Source: Brachionus manjavacas
Lineage: Eukaryota > Rotifera > Eurotatoria > Ploima > Brachionidae
Assembly (NCBI GenBank): GCA_019054805.1
Contig: JAHQIY010000020.1
Coordinates: 806,001-870,000 of the forward strand
Length of the DNA: 64,000 nt
Direction of reading: 5' to 3'
How positions within the stretch are numbered: position 1 is the first letter of the stretch; each line of letters begins with the position of its first letter. The notes beneath the pieces are model-generated. The model did not search any database. It was not told the DNA's origin and saw only the letters and a program-made list of their open reading frames with translations. Of the stretch, positions 47,614 through 57,324 are shown piece by piece. The position numbers and the translations under genes are program-made.

Positions 47614-48898
47614 TTAATCATCAAGCTCGTGACCAACCTTCAAAGACTGTTCTGTTTGATTGCTTCGATTTTCTTCAGGCACCCATCGATTCACAAACAT
47701 TTCCATTACGCTTATTTTAGTCAAACACTCGACACTATCTAAAGATAATTCATTCGAGTCGTATACAGCATAGCAAAGCATCAAGTCTTTTGACGCCGTT
47801 TCGTTAATGCGAACCAAAGAGCTAAATTGAGTGAATAAATCTGTCTCATTTTCTGAAATAGCATTCAAATCCTTTATTTTTATTTTGACAGAATAAGATG
47901 CATGGTACCGGTCTGGACCCTCATAATAGACCACTAGAAAATAAAATGTATTTTAAGTTATTTTTATTTATTGATTCTTACAGAAATCACATCCATATTT
48001 GATTCCGTATTTTAAAACCCAACCTTTGCTTCTTAGTTTGTGATAAACAGCGTATTTAAACGCAAAATTTGGATCAAATGAGATAAAAACTTTCCATAAA
48101 TCATTTATACTCAGTGAATTGTTTTCATGGAAGACATTTAGACAGTCCAGACCAAATTTTAGAAAAAAAGCCTTAAAAGTGATTAAAATTTTTTATTAAA
48201 ATCTATGAAATTTTTACTTCTTCGTACATGAGACAGAGTGATTCTTTTAAGGCAATTGATGGCAAAGATTTTATTTTAAAATTGAATGGATTGTTAGGTG
48301 TTTTGTAAAAATTTTCATTTGACTCATTCAAATTCAGTCGATAGTATTGTGGTTTTGAGTCAATCTGAATCTTAGTCTTGGCAAATTCGGTCTTAAACGC
48401 CGAGTCAAAAGATTCATCTTGAAAATCTGAAGATGCAAGCAAATCTTTTTTATGCTCAAAATTTGGTTCATTTATTGTAATTAGATTTTTGAAATTAATT
48501 GAGAATTCAATCTGGTCTTCGTTTGCATGTGGTTTTTTAATTGTGGGTTCTCCACGAGAAAATTCTCCTTTACCAAAATATCCCTTTAATTTTATTTAAA
48601 AATGAATTTAAAAAATAAAATGAGAATTACACAATTGAATAAAACTTTAGCTTGCCATTCGTCTGTTACATATATTCTTTTATCTCTTATAACTGCAGAA
48701 TATTCGCCTGGAAGAGTTTTTGACACATTTTCGAGCTAATTAAAAATATGGAATTATTTTAATTTGATTTTTTCTGAAAAATACATTCGGATCGTCTGGA
48801 TCCCTTATCTGAATTGGCAGAGGAATCAAAATTTTTTCTTTGTTATTTGACTTTTTGGCTCTTGGAGTCTTTAATGAGTGTAAATTAAATGTAAACAT
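47614..48898 (-). CDS. TSEN2: tRNA-splicing endonuclease catalytic subunit SEN2
   Basis: It cuts the 5' exon-intron junction of intron-containing pre-tRNAs as part of the nuclear TSEN2-34-54-15 complex. Exons on the minus strand are 48898-48785, 48735-48631, 48583-48218, 48171-47982 and 47933-47614; all join in frame to 364 residues (human 465, which has a longer middle). GYFGKGEFSRGEP is the N-terminal SEN2 motif. The C-terminal nuclease fold contains AFFLKFGLDCL, KLRSKGWVLKYGIKYGCDF, DRYHASYSVKI and SKDLMLCY, supplying the Tyr, His and Lys of the catalytic triad. The start ATG at 48898 is the first in frame; an upstream exon cannot be excluded. The poly(A) signal overlaps the stop (AATAAA on the minus strand at 47614-47609). 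Its presence implies that tRNA introns exist in this genome. Confidence 0.93.
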
Positions 48899-50880
48899 AA
48901 CAATTTAAAATTTTTTAAACAATTAGCATAAATTTTAATTTTGAAATAAAAATAAAACAAGAAAAAATTTTTAAATGAAAAGATGGTAACTCATTTTAAA
49001 TTTAGTTGTTCTAACTTTAATAAAAAAACACAAATTCAATCTCTTATAAATTATAAAGATTGATGTTACCTAAAAATTTATCAAAGTAAATAATCAAAAA
49101 AAATTGGGATTAATATTTTTAATATAAAAAGCTTTTTTTGTTCAAATGGTCTATTTATTCAAACTTTTCGCCAGTTGTTTCTCTATATGCAGAAAAATAA
49201 AGAAATTTTCTTCAAAGTTTTTTAAATAAAAAATTTCTTTTATTTAAAAGATCTTTAAACAAATGCTCAAAATATCTTAAATTTTTAATTGACTGGATAA
49301 TCCATGATTAAAATATAATTTCTCTTATTCCGGTACCAGTTTTGTTGCTTTTCTTGGTATTGTGAATTTTCATACAAAAATCCCAACAAATAAATTTAAA
49401 TTCTTTATTAAAAATATGGATTTTGTACTACAGATTTTACTGTAAGCTTTTAAACAGTTGAATTTAAAGAAAAAATTTAAATAAATATTTGCCAATAAAT
49501 TGATTATTTTCAATCAAATTAATATTGATAATTTAGAATTGAAAAATAGAATTATCAAAATTAATTAAGAAGCGATTAGAAGAATTTAAACATTTAAATA
49601 AAATAAATTTACAAATTCCAAAAAAAATCTAATTAGACTAGATAATTGTGACAAAAAATAAATAAATCTCAAAATATTGATATTTTATTTGATGATTAAT
49701 AATTCATTTTTAATTAAAATTATTTTTTGTTTGTTGAATCTAGTGAGACATATTTTGTTTCATGTTGTTTCAATCATCAAAGTTTAAAAAAAAATTTTAA
49801 ATTTAAATTAATAAAAAAAAATCTATTTTTGTATTTTTTTGAAAGTTTGAATAAAAATTCATAATGTTTTTTTTTATTACAAAAAAAAATTTGATCTTAA
49901 TTATTTTAATTTTAAAAAACTACTAAATTAATAAAACTAGCCGCTTACGGCCAAAACTATTCTGCGAAATTCATCATTTTGAATCACTTAATTTAGGCTC
50001 TGCTCTTGCGCAAGTCTCCAAAATGCAGAATTGATTCAGAACCTAAATTTTAGTGATAAGACTTTGTATCAGCTGATAAGTTTTGTAGAACGAGTTAAAA
50101 AAACTTAAACAATAAAAAGATTTAAATTAAAAAGATAAAAAGATTTATTTTATCTAAAAAAATTTATAAAGAAAAAATCATAAAAAAATTTGGATTAGCA
50201 TTTTTTAATATAAAAATTTATTTGTTCAAGCGGTCTAATTTTTCACAACTTTTCGCCAGTTGTTTCTCCAAATGCAGAAAAATAAAGAAATTTTCTTCAA
50301 AATTTTTTAAACTAAAGATATTTTTAAGAGGTATCTGGAGTTGTTTAAAAAAATGGAGAACTCATGCAGAATATTAAAACTCTTTAAAAAGTAAATTAAT
50401 AAAATTCAAAAGATTCTAATTAATAATATTTTTATTTTTGTCATTGGCCTTGGGTCTAATGAAAAAAATCTGATTGATTTTGAGCTCAAAATTTATCAAT
50501 GCACAGATTTTAGTTTGTAAAACTTTATTAAAATCATATCAAAATTTTTAATATATATCAAAATAGAATGAAAAATTGTCAAATATAAACAGATTTCAAA
50601 AATTTTGCTGGTTATATTGGAACGACAATTGTTAGTAGTAGTAGTAAAGCTATACTATATTGAACTCAACTTAGAATATTTTTACTTTTTTTAATTATTA
50701 AATGATCTACTGAAAATAGACTTTTATATGTAATCATAATTTTTGCAAAGATTTTTATCAATTTTTTTTCTTTTTTTTTTATCTTTTTTGCCTATGAGAC
50801 TCAAAACTAATAAATATAATAATAATAAATATGTATATATATATAAATAATATGTAAATAATAAAAATAATAATTTACCA
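48899..50880. other. AT-rich spacer with a 130-bp direct repeat
   Basis: No gene. 49107-49235 and 50189-50320 are direct copies (shared CTTTTCGCCAGTTGTTTCTC and ATGCAGAAAAATAAAGAAAT), about 85% alike. 49935-50010 is less AT-rich but without a frame. TAG triplets occur at 50634-50646 and an ATA/TA-rich tract at 50808-50875. Confidence 0.6.
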
Positions 50881-50930
50881 GTCTAAAAAAACATGATTGC
50901 TGCTCATCCGGCAATCAAAACTTGCTTCAA
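50881..50930 (-). mobile_element. Short copy of the 12.5-kb retrotransposon 3' end
   Basis: GATTGCTGCTCATCCGGCAA and the following bases match 12529-12570, the C-terminal coding end of the element at 12.4-13.5 kb, in the same orientation. The adjoining AT-rich triplet tract at 50808-50875 could be its tail. Confidence 0.6.
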
Positions 50931-52680
50931 AATATTTTTTCATTTATTTATGTTAAATTTTGAAATTTTGGTCAAAATTTTAAATTCATTATTTCAAAAA
51001 AGATTATATGCAATTAATAATTTGAGAATTCATTTTTGAAAACTACAACTTCAATTTTCAACGACTCTTGAACATCAGGTCAGACAAAATTAACAAAATT
51101 ATTTTTATCTCATCACAGATTAAATTTGAACAAATGAGTTTTTAGAGCAGAATGATTCATAAAGATTTAAATAAGCAACAAATTTTAACTTTAAAATAAT
51201 GGTACTATTTTAATAAATACTCAAAAATTAAAAAAAACGTTTAATTGAATACTAATTAAGTTTTAAAATGTCAATTTTTTTGGGTCATATTTAATCGTAA
51301 ATATTTAAAATAACCATTTTTTATGTCAGTTTTTAATCAAAAAAACAAATTTTTATCCTGAATAATGTTATTTTTGTATTCAAAAGTTAAGAATTTTCTA
51401 ATTAGCTTATCAAATTGGCATATGACGGCTAAAAATCGGGGTCAAAATAAATCGAAATTCTCTCACTTGTAGATTCCATCAAAAGCATTAAAATTTCTAT
51501 TTGATTAATTGAATTTTTAATTGGATTAGTTTAATGAAACCCGCATAGAAAATCAATTTTGTGATACCCTAAAAATAAATCTCAAAATCTTCATTTAAAA
51601 AAAAATTGTAATTGAATTTTTCTAATATTTATAAGTAAAAAACTCTTTCATTTTTTAGCTGGTTTATGATTAGAATCTTTAAAGGCCAAAAAAATTAAAT
51701 TAATTGACTGAATTTTTTTAAATTGCTAGATTTTTATAGAGCATCTTGTAAATAACATATAGAAAATAAAAAAAAAAATAATAATAGTGAAAAAGAATTC
51801 AATTTATCAATATGAATAATTTTGATTTAGATTTTGTCAAACAAAAAGGGGCTCTAAATTATAACACATTAGGAAATCTATTAAAATATTAATTTAGATC
51901 TATTTTAAATTCAAAGTAAGAATGTCTGACACAGTCTGTAAAAAATAAATAAATGAATAATAATTAATAATTTTTTAAATTTAAGATCTAAACTCATTCT
52001 CAGGCGAACTTAATTTTAAAGAGTACAAGTCAAAATTCAGCTTTTTTTTGACTAAAATATCATTTTACACAGATTTGGTCAAAAGCCAAAGTAAAGTCTG
52101 GACTTTTAATCAATTTACAAAAAAGTACTAATTAAGACATCAAAATAAGTGAACTTAAATTTAATGTTAAGTTAAAAAAATTTTTTTATTATTTGGTTAA
52201 GTAAACCAGAAGCGAGAGAGAACCTTTGTTGTAAAATGTAGCTACAAAATAGAAAGCAAAAAGTTATTAGGAAGAAGCTGAATTGAAACAAACATAACTC
52301 GCCCAGCTTAATACTTGAGCATGTAGTTCGTGTCATTACTTATTTCAATAAATCTATCTTTATTTTCTTCTGTATGTTATTTCAACATTTTTATCATAGT
52401 TTACTTTACAGTTGTTTAATTTGTTTATTTTTTACTAAATGTTTTTGTGTCTCTTAATAATCAAAAGAAATGTTGATTAATTTTTTCTTCGTTTAATATT
52501 ATTTGTCTTAATTATCAATTTTTTTGTTCGATTTTTTATTATTTAAAGTAGCTTTGAGTAGTAAAAATCCTTTCGTCATTGTAGTTTAAGGATTTTATTT
52601 AAAAATGTTTAAAAAAAGAAAAAAAATTTAATTAAAAAAAAAGGCATTAGAAAATTTGCACAATTTGAAGAGGAAAAATA
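50931..52680. other. AT-rich spacer
   Basis: No gene, repeat or motif that I can support over this 1.75-kb stretch. 52200-52330 is slightly richer in G and C. Confidence 0.5.
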
Positions 52681-52689
52681 AGAAATTTG

Positions 52690-53090
52690 AAGAACTATCA
52701 TAAAAAGCCAATTGTTTATTGTAAAAGCTCTTTTGAGACTTGGCACAAGGGGGTTTTTGATTCGGGGCTTCTTGAGCCTTCAATGAAGACATCAATATAG
52801 TCATATATAAGGGGAGTGATCAATGGATTTTTTCTCATTAAACTTTTTAAAATGTATCTTTTCAGTTAAGATTCCTAAGTCTAGTTTCAATTATGTCGAT
52901 TTTCTGATCTTCGAGAAGACTAAAAAACTTAATAGACGGTATGTCAAATGGTAAGTGATAAATTGGCTTAAAGGAAGTATTCTGAAGTACCTGTAGTTTT
53001 TGCATGTTTGTTCCGTGAAAAAGCTATAGTCTAAAATAGAACCTTTAAGTGCGTTGTAGATTCCTCAGAGTGTTTTTTTACTTAGTTTCC
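52690..53090 (-). pseudogene. Reverse transcriptase C-terminal remnant
   Basis: The minus strand reads NMQKLQVLQNTSFKPIYHLP, FDIPSIKFFSLLEDQ and IDIIETRLRNLN, then decays with stops. This is the segment after the thumb of rotifer-type non-LTR reverse transcriptases. It could belong to the same original insertion as the pieces at 53310-53640 and 54457-54723, which are on the same strand and in the right order. Confidence 0.65.
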
Positions 53091-53096
53091 TGAAAG

Positions 53097-53150
53097 GTTG
53101 CTTATGATCAATTGGTAGCCGTAGCTGGTTGGTAAATAAATAAATAAGCT
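53097..53150 (+). mobile_element. Retroelement 3' tail, plus strand
   Basis: GCTTATGATC, TAGCCGTAGC and a tail GGTAAATAAATAAATAAG resemble the 3' end of element B at 9531-9597. It sits between two minus-strand reverse transcriptase remnants and looks like a very short inserted copy. Confidence 0.5.
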
Positions 53151-53309
53151 TTTCTTTAAATATTATTTATTTAATAAATTGGTAAAAAAAACAGAAAACT
53201 TTTCTTCTTTTTTCTCAAGAGCTAAGCTTGTTTCAATTCAGCAAACCATCAGACTTGCTTGATCTGATGTGTATACGAATCGCATGTTTCGCGTCTCCTG
53301 TGCACGCGG

Positions 53310-53640
53310 ATCAAAGTCAACTTACTTAAGTGGGATGTATGTAATGTAATGTTGGAATCCACCACAATGCATCTTCCAAGATTTGTGAGACAGATTCTTA
53401 ACCAGATCCACTCTATTGTGACGCCTAGAACGGATAAACTCAACTTGGGAGTTAAAGCAGAGATTTTGATCAAATTTTGTTCCAAGAAAGACTGCAAAGT
53501 CTGAGTATGGAATTTGCTTGCCAAAAAGTTTTAGTCCTAGCTTGTTGTTTTTAAAAGGATTAGCAGAGAAGATTATATAGCTACATTTTTCAGCGGACAT
53601 TTTTAATCTCCATTTTTGTAGCCATCGTTGCATTTTTTTT
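53310..53640 (-). pseudogene. Reverse transcriptase palm fragment
   Basis: An open frame (53633 to 53322) carries LQKWRLKMSAEKCSYIIFSA, KLFGKQIPYSDFAVFLGTKF, DQNLCFNSQVEFI and LVKNLSHKSWK: the segment after the YADD box in RTE/jockey-like elements of this type. Homology ends abruptly after SWK at about 53350, probably at a deletion. A 91-codon frame on the same strand (53524-53249) is a shadow. Confidence 0.8.
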
Positions 53641-53996
53641 AGTAACTAGTAACAATTTTAATAAAAGAGTATCATTTTTTTATATTTCCACAAGCGAAAA
53701 CAAAAAGACAAAACTTATTATTTATTAGTTTAAAGCCCCATAGGCAAAATTACAAAAAATTACATTAAATTCGAGATAAATTTAAAAAAAAAAGAAAGAA
53801 ATTGCACCAGTGTTACTAAGTAAAAAAGTTTACTCTCAAAAGATCATTTAAAATTTTATAAAAATAAAAGTAAAACTTAATAATTGAGTAATTTTATTAC
53901 ATGAGCATATTTTGAAGTAAAATTTTTTTAACTGAAAATCTCTGCAAAAATAAATGTTAGTATTTTCTTTTTTTTAAATCATTTTTATAACTTTTT

Positions 53997-54050
53997 CATA
54001 TTATACTTCTCCTTCTTGAAGGTTAATTTTCAAATAAATAAATTATAGGT
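53997..54050 (+). mobile_element. Retroelement 3' end, hairpin family, copy 1
   Basis: TTATACTTCTCCTTCTTGAA forms a CCTTC/GAAGG hairpin (54011-54022), followed by GGTTAA and an AAATAAATAAATT tail. Related copies are at 54434-54485 and 56060-56105. Confidence 0.55.
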
Positions 54051-54433
54051 TGAAAATTTTTATCATTTGATTTAGTTTTGAATCTGGCCTTTTAGAATCG
54101 CACGAATGACAAACAATTTGCTTTTTTATAATTAAGCATCTATCTTTGGTTGTGATTTAGTGATTACTAAGTAGTCAAAAGATATACATACCGCATTTGG
54201 ATCACTTGTCATTTATTGACTATTTAGAACCCTAAAAACAGGAATTTTATCAATTAATAAAAATGAAACTAAGAATAAATCAAGAATATCAAAATATTCT
54301 CTATTGAATATGTTAAAGGTTGGACACTTGTTTTTGATTACCTTTTTTATTTTTTATTTTTTTGTAATTTTATTTTTAGGTAATAATTTTTCATTTTTTA
54401 AAAAAACACAAAAACACAAAAAATTTTTTTTTT

Positions 54434-54485
54434 TTTTTACTTCTCCTTAAAGGAGGTTAATTCAATTCAATAAATAATAAAATTA
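54434..54485 (+). mobile_element. Retroelement 3' end, hairpin family, copy 2
   Basis: A long T run leads into TTACTTCTCCTTAAAGGAGG (hairpin arms TCTCCT/AGGAGG) and then TTAATTCAATTCAATAAATA. Confidence 0.55.
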
Positions 54486-54723
54486 CTGTGAGGTCAAGAT
54501 TAAGCTCGTTAATGATGCTTTCTAAAATGATTCCATCATTGTTTTTTCCTTTGCTACCTATATGTTTTGTTTTGGTATTTAAGTCAGCGCGGAAAACACA
54601 ATTTTCACAATTCCTATTTATCTTTTCGAATATATCAAAATTTAGAAGTTTTTTAGCTGCATTATTTAAACTGAAAACATATTGAAAACTTATTGATCTT
54701 TTCCCGGATTTATTTTGATACAA
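54457..54723 (-). pseudogene. Non-LTR retrotransposon endonuclease fragment
   Basis: The minus-strand frame carries FRADLNTKTKHIGSKG and NNDGIILESIINELNLDL. This matches the GDLNAK box region of APE-type endonucleases of non-LTR elements, with the box altered to ADLNTK. Only this piece of the domain survives. It lies about 0.8 kb upstream of the minus-strand reverse transcriptase piece. Confidence 0.6.
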
Positions 54724-55019
54724 AGTGATTATTGCTTTTAAATAAAAATTAAAATATAGAAATTTTATTCAAAATACGAAGAAACAAACATTTTGCAGCT
54801 GGTTAAAAAAGGACAAATTTAAAAATAAATACAAAATAGTTGAAATAACAATAAACATAAAATTGATGAACACGCTTTGAAATTAATAAAGGAAAATTAT
54901 ATTTTTCGAAAAAAATTTAGTTTTTCTTTTAAATTATTATTTTGAATAAAATTAGATCGCATGTTTTTTTTTCTTATCGACATAACCCATTTAGTTGATA
55001 TATTGAGAAGAAAGATTCA
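54486..55019. other. Spacer around endonuclease remnant
   Basis: Beyond the remnant to 54723, the AT-rich bases to 55019 show nothing recognisable. Confidence 0.4.
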
Positions 55020-55230
55020 AAAACTCTGCAATTTTGCAGGAAAATGCACGTCATAAAAAAGTATTTAATTCAGCTGCGCAATTTAATTGCAGAGTTTTGC
55101 AGAGACCTGTCTAATATTTAGCAAGTTTTTTTCCTTAGTTTTCATTTTGCAGAGAGATTTAATTAAATACCATTCAAAAGTTATAAAAAAATACTTTTTG
55201 ATTTTTTTGATCCTAAATTTCAAGATGTCA
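55020..55230. repeat. Second copy of palindromic element 1
   Basis: It matches the element at 15911-16177 read on the other strand through the centre (AGGAAAATGCACGTCAT), then continues through one full arm to AAATACCATTCAAAAGTTAT. Beyond it, TACTTTTTGATTTTTTTGAT and CAAGATGTC match the right flank of the first copy in direct orientation. The opposite arm is truncated to its inner 20 bases. Confidence 0.75.
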
Positions 55231-55275
55231 TTGAAAATGGGTTGTAAAACCAAAAAAATTAGTTAATCTCAAAAC

Positions 55276-55467
55276 GACTTTTTGAGTTGAGTGAGAGATA
55301 TGTCAAAACAGGGCTGAGTCATTTTGTTCCATTGGTCGTCAGACTGGTGGAAGAATATAGAGAAGGTTTTGAATCAAGATATATCAAAAACCCGATTACA
55401 CGGCATATCTGTTACCTTCCCATTTCTTCTTCTACTTCCTGGACTATTAAATATTTGAACATGTCTA
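55276..55467 (+). repeat. Dispersed repeat with small conserved ORF, copy 2
   Basis: Reverse complement of 255-443. An open frame from 55287 to 55475 encodes 62 residues with the shared LSERY and EEYREGFESRYIKNP segments. Protein family not recognised. Confidence 0.7.
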
Positions 55468-55689
55468 ATCTCTAGCTATTTCAACTTATGGTTTTTAATT
55501 TTGTTTCTCATTGTTTAATCCTTTGTTTTATTTTTATATTTTATCTAATTTAACTTTTTTTTTTTTAACTTTTTTATTTATTATTTAAATAGACTTTGAG
55601 TAATGAAATCACAATATTTAAAAAACATAAAGTAAAATGGGAATATTAAGAAAGGGAAGCTTCTAGACAATTGAAAGATTTGGTTGTTG

Positions 55690-55815
55690 CAAGTCACTCC
55701 CGTGGAAATTCATGGACAAAAATTGATAAGGGAGACATTTTTTCAGGATCTCATGAGTTTTCAACAAAAACATCCTCATAGTCCTGAGTGATAAAATTAA
55801 ATCATTTTTGAAGAG
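55690..55815 (-). pseudogene. Small reverse transcriptase-like remnant
   Basis: The plus-strand string around GAAAACATCCTCATAGTC resembles 52775-52810 (GAAGACATCAATATAGTC), the C-terminal end of the element at 52.7-53.1 kb. Very decayed. Confidence 0.35.
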
Positions 55816-56059
55816 AAAACAGTTTATTTATTTTTTTAATTTTTTATATTTTTTTTTCTGAAGAAGCTGGTACAGATTTACAAATAAATGAAATCCTAAA
55901 AATTAATGAGACTCATTTAATAGGTCTTTCTTATTTTTCTAAGCTTTTTACTTATCGACAAAAAATTTAGAAAAATAAAGATATTTTAGATATATTTTTG
56001 AATTTTTTTTTATAAAAATTTAATTTTTATCTTAATTTTCTTTTTTCTGGAAATTTTGA

Positions 56060-56105
56060 ATTTACTTCTCCCAAAGAGGAGGTAAACTCAATTAATAAAA
56101 AAAAA
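56060..56105 (+). mobile_element. Retroelement 3' end, hairpin family, copy 3
   Basis: TTTACTTCTCCCAAAGAGGA forms a CTCC/GGAG hairpin (56068-56081), followed by GGTAAACTCAATTAATAAAA. Same orientation as copies 1 and 2. Confidence 0.5.
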
Positions 56106-56183
56106 GATAGTTTCTTTATTGTTAAGTTTAAGGATGTATTTGATGGATTTGGATTTTTTGGTAAGGTGCAAGTCATCAAATGT

Positions 56184-56562
56184 CAGAGTTGTTTAAAAGT
56201 CTTAAAAAAAAGTCCAAGTCCCGACTTTTTTTTTTTTTTTTCTTCAAAGTCCAAGTCAGGACTTTTAAAATTTTTAAAAAAAAAAAGTCCAAGTCAGGAC
56301 TTTTAAAATTTTAAAAAAAAAAAAGTCCAAGTCAGGACTGGTTCAATGTGTTTTTACCATTTTTGTGGTCTATTTGCTTCAGGCCAACTTTTAGGAAGGC
56401 GGTCTTTCAGCTTGGCAGTCAAAATTTTGGACTGCTAAGCTGAAAAAAAATAAAAATAAGATAATAAAAAAATCAAAGTTTTTGGTGGGACTTTTGAAAA
56501 AAAAAAAAAAAAAAGTCTTGACTTGGACTTGACTTGAGACTTGTGACTTTTAAACAACTCTG
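56184..56562. mobile_element. hAT-like MITE with tandem internal units
   Basis: Ends CAGAGTTGTTTAAAAGTC and its reverse complement form 18-bp terminal inverted repeats (56184-56201, 56545-56562). The flanks are TCAAATGT (56176-56183) and TCAAATGC (56563-56570): an 8-base target duplication with one difference, fitting the hAT superfamily. Inside are about three units of some 37 bases (AAGTCCAAGTCAGGACTTTT plus A/T run, 56250-56340) and AAGTC motifs at both ends. There is no coding capacity. Related sequence lies at 19640-19775. Confidence 0.75.
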
Positions 56563-56570
56563 TCAAATGC

Positions 56571-57324
56571 TATTAATTTATTCCATAAGTCAATTACAGC
56601 ATTGTTAAAATGGTTTTTATTAAGATCATTGAATCTGGTTGAGCCAGTGGCTTAGGGCCGAAATTGCTTGTGGAGAGAAAATTAATTTTTCATTTGGTAT
56701 TTTAGTATCTATATTTTATTAGTAAGCACTTGATATCTTATCTGTGGTATGTTTATTAGAGATTTAGTGGTATTTCAAGTGACCTGATGAGAGGTAAACA
56801 ATTTTTTTGACAATCTATCTTATCGGCAAAATGAGATTTTGGAGTTTGCCGCTCGCTGTATCAATTTTCTCAATTGGTCACTTGAAGTCTAGGGTTTCAT
56901 TCAATTAAGCTGATAGAGATCGTGTGAGAACAAAATTAGCTCGGAGTTAAGACTATCTATAACTCACTTGTGAGATGTTTTCCATCGATTCAAATTTCTG
57001 ATCATGCCTGTCATTTTGAATGATTAGAATAGCAAACAAGAGATTAATTTCAAAATATCGATACTAAGGTTATGAACTTGATTGTGGCCAAATGTGCACG
57101 CTGACTGATCTCCAAGAATTAATTAAAAATATTTCTAAAATGGCTGAACATTCCTATGCAAAATAGAAAGAGAGAAAAAAAAGGTTAATAAAACATGGTG
57201 GGCTAAAGACTGGACTTGCAGTCGAATTCTAATCTAATAAGGTCAAATGTTTATTTCTATTTTTCTAGTTATAAATTGAAAAATTCTCTAGATTCTAAAT
57301 TTCATTCGAACATTTACATGAAAC
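56571..57324. other. Innexin upstream region
   Basis: 754 bases before the innexin start, less AT-rich than the repeats. No reading frame or named promoter motif. The region 57230-57324 is probably 5' UTR. Confidence 0.4.

Noticed and set aside
50800..50880. ATA/TA-rich tract as an origin or matrix element
   Set aside because: Simple-sequence tract next to a retroelement fragment; a tail or slippage explains it.
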